Part shown: positions 51,144 through 60,322 of the stretch, one piece after another
Position numbering within the stretch: position 1 is the first letter of the stretch
Layout: the number at the start of each line of letters is the position of its first letter
DNA from: Taibaiella koreensis
GTDB taxonomy: Bacteria; Bacteroidota; Bacteroidia; Chitinophagales; Chitinophagaceae
Assembly: GCF_003545715.1 (NCBI RefSeq)
Contig: NZ_QVNU01000008.1
Span: forward strand, 1-64,000
Direction of reading: 5' to 3'
DNA: 64,000 nt
Notes under the pieces: model-generated
Told to the model about the DNA's origin: nothing
Seen by the model: only the letters and a program-made list of their open reading frames with translations
Database searches by the model: none
Translations under genes and position numbers: made by a program

Positions 51144-51793
51144 GTGAAAACGGTTTTGAAATTTTTTTGGAGCTGCAAAATAAGCTCATCCGGTCCAGTT
51201 TTCCGAATTTCAGAAGCTGCTTCATAGATACGCCGGATGGGAAGCGCTGCATGGTCCGTTTCCAGGAAAAAGCGATCGGCCGTTGTGGCCGCGAGGCTTG
51301 CGGCGGCCTGCGCTTTATTTTCCAGCAATGCCTTGCCAAAGGAGAGATAAAAACCCTGGCCCAGTAATGCCGCGGCCAGCTCAGGCTTCTTTTGAAAGCC
51401 GTGTATGATTACGGGTACCACTACTGTCTTTAACAGCGCCATGATCTCGGTATAGGCCCGGACACAATGGACGATCAAGGGCTTTTTCAACTGCTCTGCC
51501 AAAGCGATCTGCTGCCGGAAGGCTTCCAGCTGGAGCGCCCAGGGCGTTGTACAAATCTTATCCAGGCCACATTCGCCGATCGCCAGCACCTGCCTGTGCC
51601 TTGCATAATGTGCCAGCAACGCCATTTGCGCCGATACTTCACCGAGGTACCAGGGATGCAGGCCCATGCTACAGTATTGATTGCCGGGCGGCACATCAAA
51701 ACCATCATAACGGTTTTGCAGCGCCATCACAGCATCGCTTGTTTGTTCTCTATGCGTATGCATATCGATATAAGCAGGTAAAAGCATGAGCAC
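51140..51793 (-). CDS. TatD family metal-dependent hydrolase
   Basis: A 217-residue TIM-barrel hydrolase with the N-terminal metal motif YIDMHTH, the LAIGECGLDKI Glu motif, IVHCVRA and IHGFQ His residues, and the C-terminal Asp in FLETDH. The protein is shorter than classical TatD (about 260 residues), as is usual for the Bacteroidota subgroup. It may be a 3'-5' DNase or another esterase. It is co-transcribed with tcdA. Its first codon overlaps the plus-strand toxin-like fragment. Confidence 0.9.
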   Translation of the reverse strand: MLMLLPAYIDMHTHREQTSDAVMALQNRYDGFDVPPGNQYCSMGLHPWYLGEVSAQMALLAHYARHRQVLAIGECGLDKICTTPWALQLEAFRQQIALAEQLKKPLIVHCVRAYTEIMALLKTVVVPVIIHGFQKKPELAAALLGQGFYLSFGKALLENKAQAAASLAATTADRFFLETDHAALPIRRIYEAASEIRKTGPDELILQLQKNFKTVFT

Positions 51794-51869
51794 AAAAGTA
51801 GCTGCTTTGCCTAATCAAATTCAAATTAGTTATAAATATAATTACTTTATTTTAAAATACGAATATTTT

Positions 51870-52067
51870 CACTTCATATTTGAACACCAAAATGATAGGC
51901 ATAACGCAGCAGCCAGCGATTGGACTAGGCAAGAAAATGGATACTTTAGATGGAGAAATGAAAGTGGTGATTATTTAGATAAAAATGGTAAAGTAGTACC
52001 AACCAATGATCCTGATTTTCAAGTCAAAACTCATATTCCATATGAAGGACTACCAAAGGGAAGATGA
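51870..52067 (+). pseudogene. C-terminal tail of a polymorphic-toxin-like protein
   Basis: The 65 or so codons before TGA read HQNDRHNAAASDWTRQENGY, then FRWRNESGDYLDKNGKVVPT and NDPDFQVKTHIPYEG. FRWRNESGDYLDKNGKVVP followed by HIPYEG resembles C-terminal toxin domains of RHS or other polymorphic toxins. The open frame starts artificially at ATG 51786 inside the tatD start region, so the body of the toxin gene is missing. The base composition is much more AT-rich than TatD. The next gene begins 1 bp after the stop, the usual place for an immunity gene. Confidence 0.55.
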
Positions 52068-52068
52068 C

Positions 52069-52422
52069 ATGAAGAAATTGCAATTGAATTTTAAGAATAA
52101 TCTTATCTCAGTCCTGGAGTATATAGCTTCTAGTGAGAAATCACAATTCTATCAATCACAAATTCCATTTATGATTTTGGGAGAAGAATTATATGAACAG
52201 TGGCACTCTATTTCTTACGTCAGAGACAAGGAATGGTTCCAATCAATTTTTAATGAGAGTGAAAAAAGAGCGATTTGGGATTTTGATAAAATTTTTAACG
52301 AATTTTATCAACTAGGTAATGATAATGTAATTAGGGATACCAATATGTTGCTAATGAATAAGGATTGGAAGATTATTCAATCAAAGGCTCAGGATGTATT
52401 GAGGGTAGTGTTACAGAGTTAG
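52069..52422 (+). CDS. Probable immunity protein of the toxin-like tail
   Basis: About 117 residues from ATG 52069 (MKKLQLNFKNNLISVLEYIA). It is a small, acidic, helical soluble protein with no recognised family. Its ATG lies 1 bp after the toxin-tail stop (TGACATG), the tight arrangement seen for toxin-immunity pairs. The gene is AT-rich like its neighbour and unlike the flanking core genes. The immunity role is inferred from position and size. Confidence 0.55.
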   Translation: MKKLQLNFKNNLISVLEYIASSEKSQFYQSQIPFMILGEELYEQWHSISYVRDKEWFQSIFNESEKRAIWDFDKIFNEFYQLGNDNVIRDTNMLLMNKDWKIIQSKAQDVLRVVLQS

Positions 52423-52546
52423 TGATGGACACTTCGGGAAGATTTAAGTGCTTGGATTTCAGTTAAAAATTAAAACGAAACGTAACCTTGCGAAGCGGGC
52501 ATATGCCCGCTTCGCTTATTTCTTGCCTTAAAATCAGCCTGAAAAT

Positions 52547-53056
52547 ATGAATTTAATATCCTCGTGTAACAGGGTTAGTGATGAACGTAAGCAGTGTTCA
52601 TGTGGCAGTGTAAATATCATCAAGAATAGTTTTACGAAGACGCAGAAGCAACAGTATTATTGCAAAAGCTGCCGCAGGCGATTTATCGCTTTTTACAGTT
52701 ATAAGGCTTGTCGAAAATCTACTAGTAGCAATATTACACGGTTGCTTAAAGAAGGCGGTACTATATCTCTTACACAAAACCAGCATAAGTTGATTAATTC
52801 AATGACTGATAAACAGACGGTTTGGGAGAAAAGTGAATATACTCCATTAGTAATGGGTAAGGATATTCCAAATGACATACGTGAATCTAAAAACAGGTTC
52901 ATAAGTATTTACAAGGGCCGTTTGGAAGTTTGGGGGCCAACCCTTTGTAATCATCCAATCAATGCCAGTGAAAAGCAAATTAATGGATATGTTTACTTGA
53001 AGAGCAAATCAAATAATTTGAGATACCTGTATACGATTATCCTGCCTGGAAGGTAG
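52547..53056 (+). CDS. IS1-type zinc-ribbon protein, transposase-like fragment
   Basis: A 169-residue protein. Residues about 15-65 form a zinc ribbon (KQCSCGSVNIIKNSF, then QYYCKSCRRRFIAFYSYKAC) like the InsA/IS1-family N-terminus, followed by a degenerate helix-turn-helix (RLLKEGGTISLTQNQHK). The remaining 90 residues do not resemble the IS1 catalytic DDE domain and no such domain follows. It may be a recombined remnant or a domesticated DNA-binding protein. No terminal inverted repeats were found around it. Confidence 0.5.
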   Translation: MNLISSCNRVSDERKQCSCGSVNIIKNSFTKTQKQQYYCKSCRRRFIAFYSYKACRKSTSSNITRLLKEGGTISLTQNQHKLINSMTDKQTVWEKSEYTPLVMGKDIPNDIRESKNRFISIYKGRLEVWGPTLCNHPINASEKQINGYVYLKSKSNNLRYLYTIILPGR

Positions 53057-53280
53057 TGTTACAGATGTGTGGTTTTGGAAGCTGTCTTGTTCAAAATGGA
53101 AGCTCAAAACTGAAAATGAGTAAACAGGCCTTAGCAACATAGCAAAGCCAGGAATTTGATACTCCAAAACGCGAAAGAAGATAGAATGGATAGAAGAGCA
53201 GTCGATCAGAGATGATTGGCTCTTCTTCATAAATTGCTTTCTTGATTTTATTGTAGGCAACATGACAAAACTAGGGTATC

Positions 53281-53967
53281 ATGATAGAAAACATTGACCT
53301 TATCGAATCATTAGGATCAAAAGAGTTAACTGATCTTTCAAAGGATATTTTAGAGGTTGGGCTGGATAGTGTTTTAAAAGATGGGCTATTAAAGGAGATT
53401 CCAATCATAGGAAGTGTCATTAATGTTTTCAACCTATCAAAGAAAATAAAAGAGTCATTTGAAGCATCCAAAATATTGAAATTTCTAATTGCAGTCGAAG
53501 GCATACCACAAGAAAAGATCGATCAGTTCAAAGAAAAACTTGAAAATGATAAGACGAGAAATTATGTAGGGGGACAAATCCTTCTTATAATCGCAAGGTT
53601 AAATGAAATTGACAAGGCAACATCTATCGGAAAGCTTTTTAAATTGTATATTGAAAATGGAATTACTCAATCCGACTTTTTTCGGCTCTCTCATATGATT
53701 TCGGATGCCTTTCTTGACGATTTCGTGGTGCTTGAGATGTATACTCAAGCACCGCATATCCGAAGGGATATCAATAGGGGTGTCCGCATTCAGCAGCTAC
53801 ATAAGATAGGATTATATGACCAAAAAGTACAGCTAAATACTATAAAGAAATTATCCAAGGCAGAGAATGAGCAAAGGCTGAAAGTCGATTATATGTTAAA
53901 TCGCTTTGGAACTATAGTGCAAGACCTTTATATGGAATTGAAAAAAACTAACAATAATAAGCCATGA
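53281..53967 (+). CDS. Hypothetical protein with Gly/Ile-rich hydrophobic motif
   Basis: A 228-residue, mainly helical protein. The segment LKDGLLKEIPIIGSVINVFN followed by LSKKIKESFEASKILKFL has the look of a widespread uncharacterised family carrying a DGxLKxIPIxG motif before a membrane-associating helix. I know no function. It is AT-rich and sits at the end of the accessory patch with the toxin/immunity genes. A defence-related role is possible but is only guilt by location. Confidence 0.6.
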   Translation: MIENIDLIESLGSKELTDLSKDILEVGLDSVLKDGLLKEIPIIGSVINVFNLSKKIKESFEASKILKFLIAVEGIPQEKIDQFKEKLENDKTRNYVGGQILLIIARLNEIDKATSIGKLFKLYIENGITQSDFFRLSHMISDAFLDDFVVLEMYTQAPHIRRDINRGVRIQQLHKIGLYDQKVQLNTIKKLSKAENEQRLKVDYMLNRFGTIVQDLYMELKKTNNNKP

Positions 53968-54304
53968 AATGATAAAGCTATGAATTTGACGCACCCTAAA
54001 CGCCAATGAAGATAACTTAGAATTGAAGCAGCCGGTCAGAAAATGATTGACTGTTTCGTTTTTGGTCAGTTGACCTAAAATCTTGTCAACGTTTTATTAT
54101 TTAATTTGCATTATGAATTTGCCTTACCAGTCTGATTTACTTATTACTTCACTGGCTGCCTGTTTCAATAATACATCAGCTACGTATAAATTTTATTGGT
54201 TTCTTGCTATTCTGAATAAGGTAGAATCAAATTTGTAAAACGGATAGAGTTTTCTAGTTTCCGTAGCCAATACCGGATCCGTACTCCTCTCCTCTTTCCA
54301 GCCT
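53968..54304. other. AT-rich intergenic DNA, nothing recognised
   Basis: This 337-bp gap follows the unknown protein gene. I saw no gene, RNA or repeat that I can support. CAGCCGGTCAGAAAATGATT and GTTTTTGGTCAGTTGACC near 54030-54075 could pair weakly. Confidence 0.35.
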
Positions 54305-54532
54305 TTACTTCGGGCTATTTTTATACAATAGGGTAATACCGTAGGTGCTAAAGTAAACAGTTAAGGCATCACTGTGCTGCCCTCGGGGGCTAGGCGACGG
54401 CCCTATCGTTCTCGTATAGCCGTTCCACCTGGAACCTGGCGCCAATACTTTTCTTTTTGATGCCTTTTGCGCGCAGGATACATTAAGTAACAGTAACACC
54501 GAAACAACTGCAATCGAAATAAGATTCTTCAT
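54305..54532 (-). CDS. Small putative lipoprotein
   Basis: A 75-residue peptide with a clear lipoprotein signal (MKNLISIAVVSVLLLLNVSC). The mature part is basic and Ser/Pro-rich (RTIGPSPSPRGQHSD). No family is recognised. It stands alone, divergent from the response regulator operon. The signal peptide supports the ATG at 54532. Confidence 0.5.
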   Translation of the reverse strand: MKNLISIAVVSVLLLLNVSCAQKASKRKVLAPGSRWNGYTRTIGPSPSPRGQHSDALTVYFSTYGITLLYKNSPK

Positions 54533-54819
54533 AAAAGATACTTGATCTGGTTGAACAATAAATGCAGCAGGACGGACCCCATGCAGGGTTCCTGAAAACG
54601 ATGTTTACTTTGCCGGGACTATGCTCCGGAGGCACTGACCGCACCGGTTTTCTGGTCTGCAGCCCTTCGCTGCTTATGCCGATAACAGGGCAAAGGTTGG
54701 ACTTAGTACCGGCAACAACAACAGGCAAATGCCTGATCGCGGTGATCCTGTACCGCTTAATTCGACGATGATTGCTTAGTTTTGTAGCACAAACACCATT
54801 GATGCCAGGGCAGAAAACG

Positions 54820-55491
54820 ATGAAAGGCGCCGGTAATTCCCTTCTTATTGCCTATGCGGAAGACCATGCTGTTGTACGGCAGGGGATTATTGCCTTGCTC
54901 TGTGCCGATTCCGACATCGAGGTTACGATTGAGGCGGCCGACGGCCTGCAGCTTATTACGCAGCTGCGGATGGCTGCTACTTTGCCCGATATCTGTCTGA
55001 TCGATATTCATATGCCGCATATGGACGGATTTGAAAGTATCGCGGTCATTAAACGCGAATGGCCCGATATGAAAGTGCTGGTGCTTACGGCGCTCACAGA
55101 GGAAATATACATATTGAGGATGATCAGGGCCGGGGCCAATGGCTTTTTGCTAAAGGGCGCCGATATCGCCGAGATCAGGAAGGCACTGTTCGCTGTCGCG
55201 GCGTCGGGAAAATATTATTCCGGCGCTTTCAGCCGGTACCTGCATAATGCCATGGAAGATAAGCTGGTGAAAATACCCGTGCTCACGCAAAAGGAGCTGG
55301 AAGTATTGCGGCTTTCCGTCTCCGACTTATCTTACCCCGAGATTGCCGCCACCTTAAACGCTTCTGTACGCAGCATACAGGGCATCAGGGACAATCTGTT
55401 CAAAAAAATGGAAGTACATAACAGGGCTTCCCTGGTGGTGAAAGCGATTAAAATGGGCTTCCTCACCCTGCAGGAAGTCGCTACCTCTTAA
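54820..55491 (+). CDS. NarL/FixJ-type response regulator
   Basis: About 223 residues from ATG 54820 (MKGAGNSLLIAYAEDHAVVR). The receiver domain has the phosphoacceptor Asp in ICLIDIHMPHMDGF and the conserved Lys in FLLKGADIAE. The LuxR-type helix-turn-helix is LTQKELEVLRLSVSDLSYPE, then IAATLNASVRSIQGIRDNLF. It precedes a membrane protein and a HisKA_3-type kinase in one transcription unit, its likely cognate partner. An ATG at 54805 is an alternative start. Confidence 0.92.
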   Translation: MKGAGNSLLIAYAEDHAVVRQGIIALLCADSDIEVTIEAADGLQLITQLRMAATLPDICLIDIHMPHMDGFESIAVIKREWPDMKVLVLTALTEEIYILRMIRAGANGFLLKGADIAEIRKALFAVAASGKYYSGAFSRYLHNAMEDKLVKIPVLTQKELEVLRLSVSDLSYPEIAATLNASVRSIQGIRDNLFKKMEVHNRASLVVKAIKMGFLTLQEVATS

Positions 55492-55531
55492 CAGGCAAGG
55501 AAGATAAACTGCCAGATTGGCTAAAGGCGAT

Positions 55532-56185
55532 ATGATGAACTTAGTTTGGTTAATACTCGACCATATGGCGGTCCTGTCGCCTGGCGTCACCTTCTTTATT
55601 TGTCTGCCCGCATTCCGGAAGTTCAGCAAAACTGCCCGGATCCTGTTCCTGCTTGTTTTTTTTGCGATGGTATCGGAAGCCGCCGCTTACTATACGGCTT
55701 ATTATTATCGAACCAATCATTTGGTCTATTCCATTTATGATCTTTTTGATTTCTGTCTGCTGTGCCTGTACTTCAATTATAGTATCCGCCGGCTCAAAAA
55801 AGGTAATTGGGGTATTGTAGTCGCGGTGACAGGAGCTGTGATCTGCTTCATTAATGCCTTTTTTATCGAGCCGTCAAATGCGCTGAAGTTGAATTTTACC
55901 ATGTTTAGCACCATCGTCATTACGATATTATGCTTCTTCTCGCTTTATCAAATTATGGTAAAGCAAACGGGTAACCGGTACCGGCAAAACCAGGATTTCT
56001 GGTTCACCGCGACCATCATGTTCTACAAGCTCTCCGATTTTCTGTTTTGGGGGTTTTTCAGCATTTTCAAAATTGTCGTTGACCCAGTATTGCAGGCAAC
56101 ACATGCCTGCGTGACCACTTTCTTTTATATCTCTTTAGACATTATTTTCCTGCGCTTTCTTCCGCAAAAACGTCATGAACAATAA
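55532..56185 (+). CDS. Polytopic membrane protein of a two-component operon
   Basis: About 217 residues from ATG 55532 with six or seven hydrophobic segments (ILDHMAVLSPGVTFFICLPA; IVITILCFFSLYQIM; THACVTTFFYISLDIIFLRF). I do not recognise a named family. It lies 40 bp after the response regulator and overlaps the kinase start by 11 bp, so it is probably the sensory or accessory membrane component. The upstream TTG 55517 is less likely. Confidence 0.75.
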   Translation: MMNLVWLILDHMAVLSPGVTFFICLPAFRKFSKTARILFLLVFFAMVSEAAAYYTAYYYRTNHLVYSIYDLFDFCLLCLYFNYSIRRLKKGNWGIVVAVTGAVICFINAFFIEPSNALKLNFTMFSTIVITILCFFSLYQIMVKQTGNRYRQNQDFWFTATIMFYKLSDFLFWGFFSIFKIVVDPVLQATHACVTTFFYISLDIIFLRFLPQKRHEQ

Positions 56186-56963
56186 AGAAATACTGACCCT
56201 GTTCCTGTCCGGCACAATATTATTTATGGCCGTCGGCGTTTTCGTGATCCTCATCCTGGTAGCGCATAAGAACCGGCAGGTACGGTTTGCCAGTCAGCAG
56301 GAAAAGCTGAAAGCAGAGAACGAACATAAAGTGCTGCTTGCAAAAGTAGAAGCCCAGGAGCGTTCGATGAATAGCCTTTCCATGGAGCTGCACGACAATA
56401 TCAGCCAGTTGCTGTACCTGATGCAAACCAATCTTAAAGTGATCGCCCGCACGCACACACAGCTTGCCGGCGATAAGCTGATGCTGGCGACCACCGATGT
56501 ACTGGAAACAATAGTAAGGGACATTAAGAACCTTGGCCGCTCGCTCAATGGGGAACTGATGAAGGGCCTTGGACTGGTTTCGTCGCTGGAAGCAGAAGTC
56601 GCACGGCTGAACAGCAGGCAGCAGCTGCAGGGCAACGTAGCGGTTGAAGGTATCGTGTGTACTATGCCGCAGGAGCAGGAGCTGATGATATTCCGTATCG
56701 CACAGGAGGCGATACACAATGTGCTCAAGCATTCCGGCGCCCGCCTGCTTCATATCACGCTGCAATATAGCTACGATCGCTTCCGTATGGATATATCCGA
56801 TAACGGTAAAGGATTCAGTAAAGAAGCGTTATACGCCGGCAAGGGCATCGGCATGCTCAGCATGCATCACAGGGCAAGGCTTATCGGCGGCGACCTTGAG
56901 CTGCGCAGTGTTCCCGGCGAGGGTACTGCGATATGCTTCTCCATACCGCTGCTACAGCAATAG
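56175..56963 (+). CDS. NarX/DesK-type sensor histidine kinase
   Basis: A 262-residue kinase with one N-terminal membrane segment (LFLSGTILFMAVGVFVILIL). A coiled coil follows, then the HisKA_3-like motif LSMELHDNISQLLYLMQTNL (about residue 70) and an HATPase domain with FRIAQEAIHNVLKHSGA, DISDNGKGF and GIGMLSMHHRARLIGGDL. It overlaps the membrane protein gene and likely phosphorylates the response regulator encoded at 54820. Confidence 0.92.
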   Translation: MNNKEILTLFLSGTILFMAVGVFVILILVAHKNRQVRFASQQEKLKAENEHKVLLAKVEAQERSMNSLSMELHDNISQLLYLMQTNLKVIARTHTQLAGDKLMLATTDVLETIVRDIKNLGRSLNGELMKGLGLVSSLEAEVARLNSRQQLQGNVAVEGIVCTMPQEQELMIFRIAQEAIHNVLKHSGARLLHITLQYSYDRFRMDISDNGKGFSKEALYAGKGIGMLSMHHRARLIGGDLELRSVPGEGTAICFSIPLLQQ

Positions 56964-57395
56964 ATCGTCTGTACCTTTTGAAGCCGGGTAGCGATCACTA
57001 TACTTTGTTAGCATCCTGCATTGGGGTCTTCTACCCTAAGCTATGCCGGCCGACGGGCTCGTTATTGTCTCTATAATATTACATGCTCCTTTGCCCGGTT
57101 ATTGCTTCAGCTGGTGTTATATAAAAGGCCCGTACCTGCACCACAGCCTGTGCGCCAGGGATGGCAGCGAATACCCCGCGGCCGTTGTATCAAGAGTCTA
57201 CTTAAGGTAATACATCATTTACTTAGGTATATGTACCAAAAGCTCTAAGGCACAGCGGCAGCGGCGTAGCAGCGGACAGCCCGCCCGGGCGCCCTGATAA
57301 CGGAAAGGACCATCCGCATACGGGAAACCAATTATTCCCCGGTCCTTGAGCTTGGCCCGAAGGGCAACGAAGTCTGACCAGTATAACGATTGGTA
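56964..57395. other. Intergenic region with a REP-like element
   Basis: No gene is supported in these 432 bp. GGTCCTTGAGCTTGGCCCGA, then AGGGCAACGAAG (about 57342-57373), is a short palindromic repeat related to those near 24.1 kb. The rest has no recognisable content. Confidence 0.4.
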
Positions 57396-58730
57396 TCAGA
57401 ATGTCTCATTCAGGTTGAGGAAAAAGCCTTTAGAACCATACATTCCGAAGGCATAGTCGAGGCATAGCGTGGTGCGGGTCACCTTGTTGAACAGGATCCT
57501 GAGCCCTCCGCCGGCGCCGGGCCGCCATACCTCGAAGATGCGGGTCGCTACTTTATCGTTGGCGGTTTCCATATTGACAAAGGCAACGCCGCTCAACAGC
57601 TTATTGCTGGTGATCGGGAAACGGTATTCTGTTTCGGTGTAGAAAAACTGGGTGCTTTTAAAATAGCCTGCGGTATATCCCCGGCCGCTGCGAAAGCTGG
57701 GATCCCTGCCGGTGCCGGGAAGCTCGAGATAAGGTACGGTTCCGGCCAATACGCCCGAACCCCAGGCCCAGAAAGCGATCACGTGCTCGGGAGTCCGTTG
57801 CGATAAGCTGAAGTATTTGCGGAAATCAAAAGTGGCCTGCAGCGCGTTCTTCGAACTGCCGATCCAGGTCTGGTTGATGCGGATGCCCACATCGGCATAG
57901 ATACCTTTATACGCCCGGTTAGGGTTATCGCGGGTAATATAGGCGGCATTGAGCAAAAAGCCATTGGCGAAGTAGTGATCGTCGGCATAGCCATGCTTGG
58001 TATTATAGATGTGATAAGGGGTGAGGCCGGTATCGCCGCGGGCATTGGTAATGTTCCGCCTGATATCGAACTGAACACCGGCTCCCAGGAACAGGTTATG
58101 CTTTACTTCCTTATAGATCTTTTCAAAGAATTTATAGTACTCCGAATGCCATACATAAGCCTTCCGGTCCGGATTGGTCAGTATCCTGTCGCTTCCTGTA
58201 CTGCCGTCATCATGGCCGATGCCTAAACCGAAGTCGGGAATAACCGATCGCGAAGCAACAAGGCTGCCCTGGATATTCCATTTGTTACCCGGCGTAAAAA
58301 TGTTGTGATTGACATAGAAATAAAGGATGCCTTTGGTGGTAACAGAAGCCGATGTGGCGGCTACAGACATATAGGTATTGGGCTTATCTCCCAGCACTTT
58401 GCCGGCTACCGCTTTTACGCCCGCCTGAAAGCCGATAGTGGGGTTGGCGGCGATATTGGGAATTACCGTTATGCCCGACCGTTTGCGGGAGGCATTGTTC
58501 TTTTGCCGGGGATGCAGCACCAGCTGAAACAGGTCGCTTACGTCCACCTGCTTATATAGTGCACTATCCTGCGGTTTTACCGGCTCCGGCAGCGCCTGCT
58601 GCTGCGCCGTATCTACAGGCGCCAGCACCTGGCCATGGCTCTTCTGCAGTATAAGAACTAAAAACGGAAGCAGCGTCAATATCCTGAAGGAACAATACCG
58701 GATCCGGTCTGTACCGGGTCGTGTTGTCAT
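57396..58730 (-). CDS. BamA/TamA (Omp85) family outer-membrane protein
   Basis: About 444 residues from ATG 58730 (MTTRPGTDRIRYCSFRILTL). A signal-type hydrophobic segment precedes SHGQVLAPVD. The protein is a predicted beta-barrel with alternating strands and an Omp85/surface-antigen C-terminal region (RIFEVWRPGAGGGLRILFNK, then DYAFGMYGSKGFFLNLNETF). No POTRA repeats are evident, so it is a short Omp85-like member rather than BamA itself. The substrate is unknown. A start at 58820 would place extra residues before the signal. Confidence 0.8.
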   Translation of the reverse strand: MTTRPGTDRIRYCSFRILTLLPFLVLILQKSHGQVLAPVDTAQQQALPEPVKPQDSALYKQVDVSDLFQLVLHPRQKNNASRKRSGITVIPNIAANPTIGFQAGVKAVAGKVLGDKPNTYMSVAATSASVTTKGILYFYVNHNIFTPGNKWNIQGSLVASRSVIPDFGLGIGHDDGSTGSDRILTNPDRKAYVWHSEYYKFFEKIYKEVKHNLFLGAGVQFDIRRNITNARGDTGLTPYHIYNTKHGYADDHYFANGFLLNAAYITRDNPNRAYKGIYADVGIRINQTWIGSSKNALQATFDFRKYFSLSQRTPEHVIAFWAWGSGVLAGTVPYLELPGTGRDPSFRSGRGYTAGYFKSTQFFYTETEYRFPITSNKLLSGVAFVNMETANDKVATRIFEVWRPGAGGGLRILFNKVTRTTLCLDYAFGMYGSKGFFLNLNETF

Positions 58731-59200
58731 AAATAAGCTTGTTGGTTGGCAAAGGTAGTCATAACGCAGGGAAACCATTAAAGTTGCCGTAGGGATATAT
58801 ATCCGCCATGGTTGCAGCACGCAACGGAAAAAGAAAGAAGGCTGACACGATTTCGCTGCTACAGCAGTATTCCCGATCGGGCCGCTAAAAAGTATTCATT
58901 TTTGCCTTACAGAGGTCTTATACGTTTGCTGCAATCATCAGCGTCAGAAATGGTCCGCTTTTCACCCTTCGACTTCGCTCAGGGTGACCATCGGCTTCGT
59001 TTAAGATGACCGTCGATATCGCAAGATGACGGTCGCTGTAACGTATTGGCTTTGCCGTATTGTTCTCCGGGCCTGCGATCAATCAGCGAGGTGTCAGGTC
59101 TGTCAGCATTTCAACTGAACGGCATAGGAAATCTTTGAAACAGCCGGGTGCCGTTTTTTCCGGGAACAGAAAACAGGAAATGGTTGCCTCACGCTACATG
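58731..59200. other. Intergenic region with a TCACCCT/AGGGTGA palindrome
   Basis: No gene is supported. TCACCCT (58962-58968) and AGGGTGA (58981-58987) enclose TCGACTTCGCTC, a common dispersed palindrome. Related degenerate pieces (AAGATGACCGTCG, AAGATGACGGTCG) follow to 59035. Confidence 0.5.
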
Positions 59201-60178
59201 CTACAACAAAGATACCAGCTCGGCGATACGATTGGATATGCCCACTTCATTGTCGTACCAGGCGGCAACTTTGACCAGCTTGCCGATGGCCTTTGTCAGG
59301 CTTCCGTCAACGATCGAGGAGTGCGTATTGCCCAGCAGGTCGGCCGATACCAATTGCTCCTCGGTATAGGCCATAATGCCCTTCAGCGACGTGCCGGCAT
59401 AATGCTGCAGCACTTGATTCACCTCATCGGAAGATACCTCCCGCAGCAGGTTGACCGACAGATCGGCAATAGACACATCGATCACCGGTACACGGTAGGA
59501 ACAACCGTCAAGCTTGCCTTTAAGCCGGGGCAGCACTTCTCCTATCGCTTTGGCAGCGCCGGTGGAGGTGGGGATAATGGCATACGAGGCGGCACGGGCG
59601 CGACGCAGATCCTTATGCGGCGCATCCTGCAGGTTTTGATCGGCAGTAAAGGCATGCACGGTAACCATATAGCCCGATTCGACGCCGAATTCTTTATCCA
59701 GCACCGAAAGAACAGGCGCAATGGCCCCGGTAGTACAGGATGCTGTACAATAAATAAGATCGCCTCCTATAAGCTCATTGTTGACGCCATGCACAATGGT
59801 CTTTACGCCACCGGTGGCCGGAGCGGTGATCAGCACTTTTCCCGCCCCGGCATGAATATGCCCTGCGGCAGCTTGCTTATCGGTAAACCGCCCTGTTGCC
59901 TCTACTACGAGGTCGACGCGCAGGGATTGCCATGGCAGTTGCGCCGGATCCCGCTCACGCAGCAACTGTATGCGTTTGCCGTCGACCAGCAACATCCCTT
60001 CTGCTGCCGACACTTCACCCGGGAAGCGTCCATGCGCGCTGTCGTATTGCAGCAAATGTGCCAGGATAGGTGCATCTGCAAGGTCGTTGATGGCCACCAC
60101 TTCAATTTCCGGGTGGCTTTGCATGGCCCTGAAGATCATTCTGCCGATACGGCCGAAGCCGTTGATGCCAATTCTCAT
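59201..60178 (-). CDS. gap: Glyceraldehyde-3-phosphate dehydrogenase, type I
   Basis: A 325-residue enzyme with the NAD-binding start MRIGINGFGRIGRM, the catalytic Cys in CTASCTTGAIAPV (C148) and the catalytic His in VHAFTADQN (H177). It ends with WYDNEVGISNRIAELV. Asp32 after Asn31 favours NAD over NADP. The usual Gln/Asn residues are present and length is normal. It oxidises glyceraldehyde 3-phosphate in glycolysis. It stands alone here. Confidence 0.95.
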   Translation of the reverse strand: MRIGINGFGRIGRMIFRAMQSHPEIEVVAINDLADAPILAHLLQYDSAHGRFPGEVSAAEGMLLVDGKRIQLLRERDPAQLPWQSLRVDLVVEATGRFTDKQAAAGHIHAGAGKVLITAPATGGVKTIVHGVNNELIGGDLIYCTASCTTGAIAPVLSVLDKEFGVESGYMVTVHAFTADQNLQDAPHKDLRRARAASYAIIPTSTGAAKAIGEVLPRLKGKLDGCSYRVPVIDVSIADLSVNLLREVSSDEVNQVLQHYAGTSLKGIMAYTEEQLVSADLLGNTHSSIVDGSLTKAIGKLVKVAAWYDNEVGISNRIAELVSLL

Positions 60179-60322
60179 ATCGTTATGGGTTAAATATTAC
60201 AATGTTTGCCGCATCACTGCAATCCTGCAGCGTAGCTATAGTCCCTGGTAATGCCGGTTGGGCTCGTTCCCTTCCCGTTGCTGTACGGAGCTTTTAACAG
60301 GTCCTGTTGCCCCATAGGGTCT

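Noticed and set aside
59060-60193. 377-codon plus-strand open frame
   Set aside because: It is antisense to gap, whose catalytic motifs are clear; long antisense frames are common in GC-rich codon usage.
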